From: an uncultured Bacteroidota bacterium
GTDB lineage: Bacteria; Bacteroidota; Bacteroidia; Flavobacteriales; Flavobacteriaceae
DNA length: 64,000 nt
Direction of reading: 5' to 3'
Assembly: GCA_902597545.1 (NCBI GenBank)
Contig: CACJYD010000001.1
Coordinates: 124,001 to 188,000 of the forward strand
The notes beneath the pieces are model-generated. The model was given only the letters and a program-made list of their open reading frames with translations, made no database searches and was not told the origin of the DNA. The position numbers and the translations under genes were made by a program. Below, piece after piece: positions 55,145 through 63,262 of the stretch. Position 1 is the first letter of the stretch. The number at the start of each line of letters is the position of its first letter.

Positions 55145-57781
55145 TTAATGAGCCTCGAGCCAGTTATTTCCGATGCCTAAATCAACTATTAGTGGAACTT
55201 TGAGTTTGTATGCATTTTCCATGTTTTCAATTATTATTTTTTTTATCAAATCAACTTCCTCTTGTGGAACATCAAAAACAAGTTCATCATGAACTTGTAA
55301 AATAAGCTTTGATTTTAATGAATGTTTTTTTAATTCTTCATTGATTTTAATCATTGATAATTTTATAATATCGGCTGCACTACCTTGAACAGGTGTATTA
55401 ATGGCATTCCTTTCAGCTGATGATCTAACCATACCATTTCTTGAATTTATATCATTTAAAAATCTTTTTCTACCTAGAATTGTTTGCACAAAGCCATTTT
55501 CTCTAGCAAAATTGATTTGATTTGTCATAAATTCTTTTAACGCCGGGTATGAATTATAATAGTTATCAATTATTAATTTTGATTCTGATCGATTAAGGTT
55601 TGTTTGGTTACTCAACCCAAATGCAGAAACTCCATAAATGATTCCAAAATTCACAATTTTCGCATGACTTCTTTGCTCTTTTGTGACTTTCCCTATTTCA
55701 ATATTAAATACTTTAGCAGCTGTAGAGGCATGTATATCTTCATTGTTGTTGAAAGCATTAATCATATTTTCATCACCACTCATCGAAGCAATTACCCTGA
55801 GCTCAATTTGTGAATAATCAGCAGAAATTAATACACTATTATTATCGCTCGACGTAAATGCTTTTCTAATTAATTTTCCATTATTGGTCCTTATTGGTAT
55901 ATTTTGAAGATTGGGATTATTGCTACTTAATCTGCCTGTTGATGTATTGGTTTGATTAAATATTGAATGAATTTTTTTTGTTTTTATATCCACTTGTTCT
56001 GGAAGAGCGTTTATGTATGTTGACATTAGCTTTTGCAATGACCTCCACTCCAATATTTTGGTTACAATTTCATGTTTTTTAGAAAGTTTTGAAAGAGTTT
56101 CTTCAGATGTTGAGTATTGACCTGTTTTTGTTTTTTTTGGGTTTGATTCTATTTTAAGATCATCAAATAATATTTCCCCAAGTTGCTTTGGTGAGGCGAG
56201 ATTGAATGTTTTTTTGCAAAAATCAAAAATGTAACTTTCTAATTGATTTAAATTTTCTTGGAATTGAACTTTTATTTCATAAATCAATTTTTCGTCTAAT
56301 TTTACTCCACTATATTCCATTTGCATCAAGACATTAGATAATGGCATTTCTAAATCATAAAATAAATCAATTAGATTATGCTTGATTAAGTCATTCTCAA
56401 GAATATTAAAGAGCTTGTTAATTAAAACAACCTTTGAATTTACTCTAAACTCTGTTGATTCAATATTCAAGTTAGTTTTGATAATAGATTCTAGATCATC
56501 TCTTCTTGAACTATCTGCAAGGTAATTTGCTATTTTAATATCAAAGAAATTGTTATTAAAATTTATGTTATTTTTCTTGAGTTCTTTTAAAAAGACTTTA
56601 TGATTATAGATTATTTTTAGAGATTTGCTTTCAAATAAATCCTTGAGGTTATTAAGAATATTATATAATTCTGAATATTCAAATTCAATATAATAAGACA
56701 CTTCATTATTTGAACAAAATGAGATAAATGAATAATCTTTTTCAAACTTGTAGTCGATGGCATAAGACTTTTTGGACAACATCTTATTAATTAATAATTC
56801 AATACCCATCTTGGATTCAACTTTTTGACTAAAGGTTTTATTTTCGTTTTCTAGTTTAAAATCCAATTCAAGACTTTGATGACTTTCCTGATTTTCAGAT
56901 TTACCAAATAGTTTTAGATAGTTTTCTTTTAGTCTTTTGAACTCAAGTTCATTAAAAATTGATAATACTTTTTCAGAATTAGAATTACTAATTTTTAATT
57001 CCTCAATTGAATATTCGATTGGAACATCAGTAATAATAGTTGCAAGTTTCTTAGACAATAACCCTAATTCCTTATTACTAGAAATTTTCTCTTTTAATTT
57101 CCCTTTAATATCATCAAGATTTTCATATAAATTTTCAATTGAACCATAATCCTTGATAAATTTTTTTGCCGTTTTTTCACCGACACCCGGCAAACCTGGA
57201 ATGTTGTCAACTGAATCACCCATCATACCTAAAAAATCAATAACCTGAATAGGGTTTTTTACTTCAAATTTGTTCTTTACTTCATCTACTCCCCAGATTT
57301 CAATTCCATTTCCAAATCTTGCGGGCTTGTAAAGAAAAGTTGAATCAGTAACTAATTGAGCAAAATCTTTATCCGGAGTAACCATATATGTTAATAGTCC
57401 CTCTTTCTCAGCTTTTTTTGCTACAGTTCCAATAATGTCATCGGCTTCGTATCCACTTAATTCAAGTATTTTAATTCCTAATTGTGTTAAAATTTCATGA
57501 ATAATTGGTACTGAATCTAGAATTGGTTCAGGTGTTGAGTCTCTGTTTGCCTTGTAATCTTCAAATATCTCAATTCTGTCACTTGATCCACCTTTGTCAA
57601 AAACGACTGAAAAATAGTCAGGACTTTCCCTTTTTAAGATATCGAAAATTGAGTTTAAAAAACCCATTATTGCGCTTGTATCAAATCCTTTTGAATTTAT
57701 CCTTGGATTTTTAATAAAGGCATAATATGCCCTGTATATTAGGGCGTAGGCATCTATTAAAAATAATTTTTTTTTCGACAT
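55145..57781 (-). CDS. polA: DNA polymerase I, proofreading domain apparently degenerate
   Basis: 878 aa. The 5'-3' exonuclease domain (residues 1-290) keeps GYEADDIIGT and GMMGDSVDNIPGLPGVGEKTA. The polymerase domain keeps DYSQIELRVIASMSGD, RSHAKIVNFGIIYGVSAFGLS and LQVHDELVFDVP. In the 3'-5' exonuclease domain (about 320-475) motif I DxE reads AIDYKFE at 341-347, and the Yaa-x-D-A-D motif III is not found; only an Asp like motif II remains (FFDIKIANYL). Strand replacement and repair synthesis should work, but proofreading probably not. It ends 77 bases before the rplM start. Confidence 0.95.
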   Translation of the reverse strand: MSKKKLFLIDAYALIYRAYYAFIKNPRINSKGFDTSAIMGFLNSIFDILKRESPDYFSVVFDKGGSSDRIEIFEDYKANRDSTPEPILDSVPIIHEILTQLGIKILELSGYEADDIIGTVAKKAEKEGLLTYMVTPDKDFAQLVTDSTFLYKPARFGNGIEIWGVDEVKNKFEVKNPIQVIDFLGMMGDSVDNIPGLPGVGEKTAKKFIKDYGSIENLYENLDDIKGKLKEKISSNKELGLLSKKLATIITDVPIEYSIEELKISNSNSEKVLSIFNELEFKRLKENYLKLFGKSENQESHQSLELDFKLENENKTFSQKVESKMGIELLINKMLSKKSYAIDYKFEKDYSFISFCSNNEVSYYIEFEYSELYNILNNLKDLFESKSLKIIYNHKVFLKELKKNNINFNNNFFDIKIANYLADSSRRDDLESIIKTNLNIESTEFRVNSKVVLINKLFNILENDLIKHNLIDLFYDLEMPLSNVLMQMEYSGVKLDEKLIYEIKVQFQENLNQLESYIFDFCKKTFNLASPKQLGEILFDDLKIESNPKKTKTGQYSTSEETLSKLSKKHEIVTKILEWRSLQKLMSTYINALPEQVDIKTKKIHSIFNQTNTSTGRLSSNNPNLQNIPIRTNNGKLIRKAFTSSDNNSVLISADYSQIELRVIASMSGDENMINAFNNNEDIHASTAAKVFNIEIGKVTKEQRSHAKIVNFGIIYGVSAFGLSNQTNLNRSESKLIIDNYYNSYPALKEFMTNQINFARENGFVQTILGRKRFLNDINSRNGMVRSSAERNAINTPVQGSAADIIKLSMIKINEELKKHSLKSKLILQVHDELVFDVPQEEVDLIKKIIIENMENAYKLKVPLIVDLGIGNNWLEAH

Positions 57782-57800
57782 TTATAGATCAACTAAAATA

Positions 57801-57808
57801 CAAACTTA
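57801..57808 (-). promoter_or_regulatory. -7 element upstream of polA
   Basis: On the minus strand TAAGTTTG matches TAnnTTTG and ends 19 bases before the polA ATG at 57781. No -33 TTG is evident. Confidence 0.45.
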
Positions 57809-57885
57809 TCACCTATTTTACAGATATTTAATATGAAATAAAACCTCAGTTAACTTCATTTAAATCAGTAGTTTATAAAAAATGT

Positions 57886-57893
57886 TATTTTTG
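57886..57893 (+). promoter_or_regulatory. -7 element upstream of the thioredoxin-like gene
   Basis: TATTTTTG followed by C matches TAnnTTTGC and ends 18 bases before the ATG at 57912. It faces away from the polA element within a 130-base divergent gap, which holds nothing else recognised. Confidence 0.5.
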
Positions 57894-57911
57894 CCGTAAA
57901 GATTTGATAAT

Positions 57912-58208
57912 ATGTCAAAATTTGGTGAACTAATAGATTCTGAATTACCAATACTATTGGATTTTTATACCGACTGGAATGAGTCATCAACTTCAATGCA
58001 CCCAGTGTTAAAGGATGTTGCTGCAGCTATTGGAGATAAAGGAAAGGTTATAAAAATTAATGTAGATAAGAATAATGAACTCGCTCAAGCATTAAGGATA
58101 AAAGGATTGCCAACATTAATGATCTATAAATCTGGAGAAATGGTTTGGCGTCAAAGCGGAGAACAAGACGCTAATACCTTAATTAACCTTATAAATGAGT
58201 TTATTTAA
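57912..58208 (+). CDS. Thioredoxin-fold protein without catalytic cysteines
   Basis: 98 aa. The thioredoxin fold is recognisable from PILLDFYTDWNE, VIKINVDKNNELAQALRIKGLPTLMIY with the cis-proline, and GEMVWRQSGEQDANTL. In the active-site place (WCGPC in thioredoxins) it has WNESSTS, and the whole protein has no Cys. It cannot do disulfide exchange and may act as a binding or chaperone-like module. The family is conserved in flavobacteria. Its end overlaps the convergent DUF2723 gene by 8 bases. Confidence 0.9.
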   Translation: MSKFGELIDSELPILLDFYTDWNESSTSMHPVLKDVAAAIGDKGKVIKINVDKNNELAQALRIKGLPTLMIYKSGEMVWRQSGEQDANTLINLINEFI

Positions 58209-61200
58209 TTAAAAACTCATTTATAAAATCTTTGTATTTCGTTGATTGAAAATCAATGTATTCTTTTTCTTCATAAACACTAATGATATCAATTAATCTT
58301 TTTGCTGATTCAATTTCTTCATCAAATAAATCACTCAAGTAACTAAAGTTAGATTCATCTTTAGCCGAGATAATTGTTTCTATTCTTGTAACAATTTGGT
58401 TAGAAATGTTTTCATATAATTTTCTAGCAGAATTATTTTCGTTAGAAACATATAATGGTTCAAGAAAACTGATCAAAAACATGTAATAATCATATTCTCC
58501 ATATATATCTTTAAAAATTTCAGTGTAGTTTATGAAATATTCGATAGATGGTATTACGAAAGTATAATTACCTAAATTTATTTGATCTTCAATCAAACCC
58601 CTGTATCTTTCAGTATATGTAAAAATATTTTCTGCAAATTCACCAATATCAAATATCTCTCCGTATTCTTTCATTGAGATAGAATAATATTTTATTTGAT
58701 CAAGATATTTTTCCTCAATTTTTTTGTATAAATTTTGCGCCTTATTGATTTTACCAATTTTGTGGTAGCTTGAAATATATGGTTCACTTAAGCTGTAATA
58801 TTCAAAAAAGTCAATCGGCATTTTTTTAAATGATAAGTCCATAATTTCTTCAGCCTTTTCATATTCTCCATTTCCAATGAATTTATTTGCTAGTCTATGT
58901 AAATTTCCTCTGAATGAAATACTATTTTTTCTAGTTTCAGGATCATGGTAAATACTAGAACTTTCAGAATTTCCCCATTCCCATTTTTTAATTATTTCAT
59001 ACATTCTATTGGGTTCAATTCTTCCCATTTGATATGGGTTTTCTTGATTTAAAGGTGTTTTAATAGGGACTAGCTTATAAACTAACCCGTCTAACTGAAG
59101 AAAATCTTTCATCCAAATATATTCAGAGTCTTTATAACTTCCACCAGTAAAATAAATTGGTCTTTTCCAGTCATTTTTTGAAAGAATGTCTAACATTAAA
59201 ATTTGATTTTTATAAAGACCACTTTTTGGTAAATCAATATCTATGTAATCAACAATTTTATCAATTTCAGAGTTATTTATTATTCCGCTATTTATCACGT
59301 TTTGTTTATTAACATAAAATCTAATTTTATTAGTTGGATAGTATATCATATTTTGAGTAAACATTGGTATTTCCTCTAAATCATCTTTATCGTAACCATA
59401 TTGCTCAAGTAAAAATTTATAGGTTGTCCTTTTATTATCGCTTGAAATCCAATTCATAAAATCTTTAAGATCCCAACGAACAGAGTCAATCAATTCTTCA
59501 TATTTAATGTAATCTCTATTTCCATATGCATATTGTTTATGTGTTAAATTTGAAAGAATTGGATCACTTTTGTAAGCTTTTCTTTTCATTTGATCCATAT
59601 ACCAATCAGTAGCTAATAAGCTGGTATTAATTGTTCTTACATCAGTCCTGTGATTTTCAATTTCTTGTGCATACCAAAGAGCAAAAGTGTCATTGTCACC
59701 AATTGTAAAAATCATAGCTTGTTTATCTTCGTCAATCGAGTCAAGATATGCTTTTGCTAATGTTTGGGCAGTATATCTGTTGGATCGATCATGATCATCC
59801 CAATTATTAAATGATAGGAGTATTGGAGATGTTACCGTGATTGCAATTGCAAACAAAAATGAAAAGTTATTTTTAAGATATTTTAAAAAGTATTCACTTA
59901 TTGCTATAAAACTGAATCCTATAAAAATACAATAAGTATAGAAGGAACCTACAAGTGCGTAATCTCTTTCTCTAGGTTCAAAAACTCTTTCATTTAAATA
60001 AAATTTTAGAGCTATACCTGTGAAAATAAATAATAAAAATATAGGCCAAAATATCTTTAAATTTTTCTTGAAAATAAAAATCAATCCGATTATTCCCAAT
60101 ATAAATGGTATCAAGTAATACTGATTTCTTGCTTTATTATTTATTACATCTGAAGGAAGATTTTTTTGAGGACCGAGCCTGTATTCATCAATTAAGTTAA
60201 TACCACTAATCCAATTTCCATTTTCTAAATCATACTTCCATTGTTTATCATTTTGTCTTCCACTGAAATTCCACATGAAATACCTAAAGTACATTTTACT
60301 GAGCTGAAAATTGATGAAGTAACTAATATTTGATAATAGTGAAGGTTTTTCAATGTCCAAGTAAGAACCAAAGTTTGACAAAAACTCATGATAATCTTCA
60401 GCATCAATATCATCATCTTCAATTCTGCTTTTAAAACTATCAACTAATTCAATTATTTGATTTTCATCCTTATACTCAGATTTAATTTCAAAATCAAGAA
60501 AACCATAATAATTTAAATAATTTACAGCATTATCAGAGCTCCACATTCTTGGAAAGAAGCCCTCATGGCTTTTATTTGAATTAATTTTGCCTCTTTCCCA
60601 GTCATTGACAATGATGTATTTATTTATGTCATAATCTCTTTCATATTTTGGTTTATCATCTTTGTAAGGGTTATCAGGATCCTGACCAGCATAAATATCA
60701 GAAAACATAGGCCCAAAAAATAAATATGTATCAGGATATTGTTCTAGATTATAATATGCTAGTAATGATCTTGCATCCTTTGGTGAATTTTCATTAATTA
60801 CTGTATCCGCATTAGATCGGATTGGAATCATAAGCCAAGATGAAAATCCTATAAAAATAAATGTTAATGAAAGTATGCTAGTATTGGCTAAGTAGTATCT
60901 TTTTTTTGCAGTGTAAGATAATCCATAGTAAATTGAGCAAATAATTAAAACTGCACTAAAGATAGTTCCAGAATTAAAGGGAAGACCTAAGTCATTTACA
61001 AAGAAAACCTCAAGGTTACCAAATAATGAAAGAGTTGAGGGTAATAGAAGTTTGAAAATAAAAAGTAAAATTCCAACAGATAAAATATTAGCAATTAAAA
61101 AACTTTTTAATTTAAAATTCTTATATTTTTTGAAATAAAAAACTAATCCAATTGACGGTATGGCAAGTAGCCCCATAAAATGAACTCCAAATGAAAGACC

Positions 61201-61755
61201 TACAACAAATGATATTAATATTAACCATTTAGTGGATCTTTCATTTTCAAAATCATCAGCCCATTTAAGGCCTAACCAAAAAAGGACAGATAAAATTAAG
61301 GTTGCCATTGCGTATACCTCCGCTTCAACAGCATTATACCAAAAACTATCAGTGAAAGTAAATGTTAATGAACCTAGAAAAGATGCTCCAAAAATTTTAA
61401 CCGAATCATTCTTATTAAGCATTTTTTTTGTACTCAATATTTCTTTTCCAATTAAGCTTATTGACCAAAAAAGAAACATTATAGTAAGGGAGCTTGAAAA
61501 AACAGACATCATATTTACAGCATAGGCTATCTGATTTGATTCTAATGCAAATATTGAAAAGATAGCTCCGAGCATTTGAAATAGAGGTGCTCCTGGTGGA
61601 TGGCCAATTTGAAGTTTTGCTGAAGTTGAAATATATTCAGCACAATCCCAATAGCTAGCAGTTGGTTCAACTGTCAATGAATAAATAATAAATGAGAATA
61701 TACCTACAGATAAACCAAAAATTTTATTGTATTTATAAAAGTCTATTCCTTTCAT
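58201..61755 (-). CDS. DUF2723 multi-pass membrane protein
   Basis: 1184 aa. The DUF2723 region is N-terminal (YSLTVEPTASYWDCAEYIS, LQIGHPPGAPLFQMLGA), with about a dozen transmembrane helices to residue 670. A large soluble C-terminal part (IGDNDTFALWYAQEIENHRTD, RPIYFTGGS) contains TPR-like helices at 950-1050. The arrangement resembles GT-C-type membrane glycosyltransferases such as TMEM260, a protein O-mannosyltransferase. A role in protein or lipid glycosylation is inferred; the acidic D-C-A-E near residue 38 sits where GT-C enzymes keep a catalytic Asp. Confidence 0.88.
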   Translation of the reverse strand: MKGIDFYKYNKIFGLSVGIFSFIIYSLTVEPTASYWDCAEYISTSAKLQIGHPPGAPLFQMLGAIFSIFALESNQIAYAVNMMSVFSSSLTIMFLFWSISLIGKEILSTKKMLNKNDSVKIFGASFLGSLTFTFTDSFWYNAVEAEVYAMATLILSVLFWLGLKWADDFENERSTKWLILISFVVGLSFGVHFMGLLAIPSIGLVFYFKKYKNFKLKSFLIANILSVGILLFIFKLLLPSTLSLFGNLEVFFVNDLGLPFNSGTIFSAVLIICSIYYGLSYTAKKRYYLANTSILSLTFIFIGFSSWLMIPIRSNADTVINENSPKDARSLLAYYNLEQYPDTYLFFGPMFSDIYAGQDPDNPYKDDKPKYERDYDINKYIIVNDWERGKINSNKSHEGFFPRMWSSDNAVNYLNYYGFLDFEIKSEYKDENQIIELVDSFKSRIEDDDIDAEDYHEFLSNFGSYLDIEKPSLLSNISYFINFQLSKMYFRYFMWNFSGRQNDKQWKYDLENGNWISGINLIDEYRLGPQKNLPSDVINNKARNQYYLIPFILGIIGLIFIFKKNLKIFWPIFLLFIFTGIALKFYLNERVFEPRERDYALVGSFYTYCIFIGFSFIAISEYFLKYLKNNFSFLFAIAITVTSPILLSFNNWDDHDRSNRYTAQTLAKAYLDSIDEDKQAMIFTIGDNDTFALWYAQEIENHRTDVRTINTSLLATDWYMDQMKRKAYKSDPILSNLTHKQYAYGNRDYIKYEELIDSVRWDLKDFMNWISSDNKRTTYKFLLEQYGYDKDDLEEIPMFTQNMIYYPTNKIRFYVNKQNVINSGIINNSEIDKIVDYIDIDLPKSGLYKNQILMLDILSKNDWKRPIYFTGGSYKDSEYIWMKDFLQLDGLVYKLVPIKTPLNQENPYQMGRIEPNRMYEIIKKWEWGNSESSSIYHDPETRKNSISFRGNLHRLANKFIGNGEYEKAEEIMDLSFKKMPIDFFEYYSLSEPYISSYHKIGKINKAQNLYKKIEEKYLDQIKYYSISMKEYGEIFDIGEFAENIFTYTERYRGLIEDQINLGNYTFVIPSIEYFINYTEIFKDIYGEYDYYMFLISFLEPLYVSNENNSARKLYENISNQIVTRIETIISAKDESNFSYLSDLFDEEIESAKRLIDIISVYEEKEYIDFQSTKYKDFINEFLIK

Positions 61756-61810
61756 TGATCACTAGCGAAAATAAACAATAGTATCTAAATAATGAATTAC
61801 TTAATTTAAT

Positions 61811-61841
61811 TTGTCCAGCCTATAACTTTATTTTAAATTTG
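61811..61841 (+). promoter_or_regulatory. Promoter of tRNA-Gln
   Basis: TTG (61811-61813), a 20-base spacer and TAAATTTG (61834-61841) form a full Bacteroidetes promoter ending 9 bases before the tRNA. Confidence 0.75.
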
Positions 61842-61850
61842 GAATCCAAT

Positions 61851-61923
61851 TGGCCTATGGTGTAACTGGCAACACGTCTGGTTTTGGTCCAGAAGAGTCT
61901 AGGTTCGATCCCTAGTAGGCCAA
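61851..61923 (+). tRNA. tRNA-Gln (anticodon UUG)
   Basis: A complete cloverleaf can be drawn. The acceptor stem is TGGCCTA with TAGGCCA and discriminator A; the anticodon stem is TCTGG/CCAGA around the loop TTTTGGT, giving anticodon TTG; the T-arm is CTAGG TTCGATC CCTAG. CCA is not encoded. It has its own promoter. Confidence 0.95.
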
Positions 61924-61946
61924 CTTTTAAGTGTAATTAATTTTAT

Positions 61947-61954
61947 TATATTTG
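61947..61954 (+). promoter_or_regulatory. -7 element upstream of nusA
   Basis: TATATTTG followed by C is a perfect -7 match, 65 bases before the nusA ATG. TTTT rather than TTTG lies at 61925-61928, 18 bases upstream. It would give nusA its own transcript with a leader of about 55-60 bases. Confidence 0.6.
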
Positions 61955-61972
61955 CACACTGGTAGAAAAATG

Positions 61973-61989
61973 AGGGGACTTTGTCCCCT
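61973..61989 (+). promoter_or_regulatory. Stable hairpin in the nusA leader
   Basis: AGGGGAC, loop TTT, GTCCCCT forms a 7-bp GC-rich stem, extendable by a G-T and a T-A pair. It is one of very few GC-rich spots in this gap and is followed by TATTTATTATATATAC, U-rich but not a clean U tract. It could be a weak terminator after tRNA-Gln or an attenuator in the nusA leader. Confidence 0.7.
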
Positions 61990-62019
61990 TATTTATTATA
62001 TATACTTAAAATATTTGAT

Positions 62020-63258
62020 ATGGATAATTTATCGTTGATTGAATCTTTTTCTGAGTTTAAAGATGAAAAATTTATTGATAGAGTTACTTTAATGTCAATT
62101 CTAGAGGAAGTTTTTAGAAATACATTAAAAAGAAAATTTGGAGATGATGACAATTTTGATGTCATAATAAATCCAGATAAAGGTGACTTAGAAATATGGA
62201 GAAACAGAATTGTTGTAAATGATGGAGAAGTTGAGGATGAGAACAGTCAAATTTCCTTGACTGATGCTCAAAAAATTGAACCTGATTTTGAAGTAGGAGA
62301 AGATGTTTCTGAGGAGGTAAAGCTTGTAAATCTAGGCAGAAGAGTTGTTTTATCTTTAAGACAAAATTTAGTAGCTAAAATACATGAGCATGATAATGGA
62401 ATTATCTACAAACAATTTGTTGATTTAGTCGGGGAAATTTATACTGCTGAAGTACATCATGTACGTCATAATGTTGTTATTCTTCTTGATGACGATGGCA
62501 ATGAAATTATTATGCCTAAAGACAGACAAATTCCCTCAGACTTTTACAGAAAAGGTGATTCTATTAGAGGAATAATTGAATCTGTCGAACTTAAGGGAAC
62601 AAAACCTACTATAATTATGTCTAGAACCTCTCCAAAATTTTTGGAAAAATTATTTGAACAAGATATACCTGAGGTTTTTGATGGTTTAATATCTATAAAG
62701 AAGGTTGTCAGAGTACCAGGTGAAAAGGCAAAAGTTGCAGTTGACTCATATGATGACAGAATAGATCCCGTTGGAGCGTGTGTTGGCATGAAGGGATCTA
62801 GAATTCATGGAATTGTTAGAGAACTAGGTAACGAAAATATTGATGTTGTTAATTACACGAATAATACTCAATTATTTATTAATCGAGCTCTAAGTCCTGC
62901 AAAAGTGACTTCTTTAAAAATTGATGAGGATAATAAAACAGTTCAAGTTTTTTTAGATGCTGATCAAGTCTCGAAAGCTATAGGTAGGGGTGGATACAAT
63001 ATAAAACTTGCTGGACAGTTAACTGGTTATGAAATTGATGTTTTCCGTGAGGGATCAGAGGAAGATGTTGAGTTAACAGAGTTCTCCGATGAAATAGAAG
63101 ATTGGATCATAGATGAATTTAAAAAAGTTGGTTTAGATACTGCAAAAAGTATTTTAGAACAGGATCTTGAGGATTTAGTTAAAAGAACTGACTTAGAGGA
63201 GGAAACAATTGTAGATGTAAGAAAAATTTTAAGTGAAGAATTTGATGAAAACAATTAG
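62020..63258 (+). CDS. nusA: Transcription termination/antitermination protein NusA
   Basis: 412 aa from ATG 62020 (MDNLSLIESFSEFKDEK); the upstream TTG falls in the leader hairpin and is rejected. NusA binds RNA polymerase and modulates pausing, termination and antitermination. The N-terminal domain, an S1 domain (residues about 130-195), KH1 (VGACVGMKGSRIHGIVREL) and KH2 (VSKAIGRGGYNIKLAGQL) are present, and a short acidic tail replaces the C-terminal repeats of E. coli. It lies 4 bases ahead of infB. Confidence 0.96.
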   Translation: MDNLSLIESFSEFKDEKFIDRVTLMSILEEVFRNTLKRKFGDDDNFDVIINPDKGDLEIWRNRIVVNDGEVEDENSQISLTDAQKIEPDFEVGEDVSEEVKLVNLGRRVVLSLRQNLVAKIHEHDNGIIYKQFVDLVGEIYTAEVHHVRHNVVILLDDDGNEIIMPKDRQIPSDFYRKGDSIRGIIESVELKGTKPTIIMSRTSPKFLEKLFEQDIPEVFDGLISIKKVVRVPGEKAKVAVDSYDDRIDPVGACVGMKGSRIHGIVRELGNENIDVVNYTNNTQLFINRALSPAKVTSLKIDEDNKTVQVFLDADQVSKAIGRGGYNIKLAGQLTGYEIDVFREGSEEDVELTEFSDEIEDWIIDEFKKVGLDTAKSILEQDLEDLVKRTDLEEETIVDVRKILSEEFDENN

Positions 63259-63262
63259 ATAA

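Noticed and set aside
61970-62038. A small reading frame starting ATGAGGGGACTTTGTCCC ahead of nusA that could be a leader peptide
   Set aside because: It coincides with the hairpin, overlaps nusA out of frame and has no family or codon features supporting translation.
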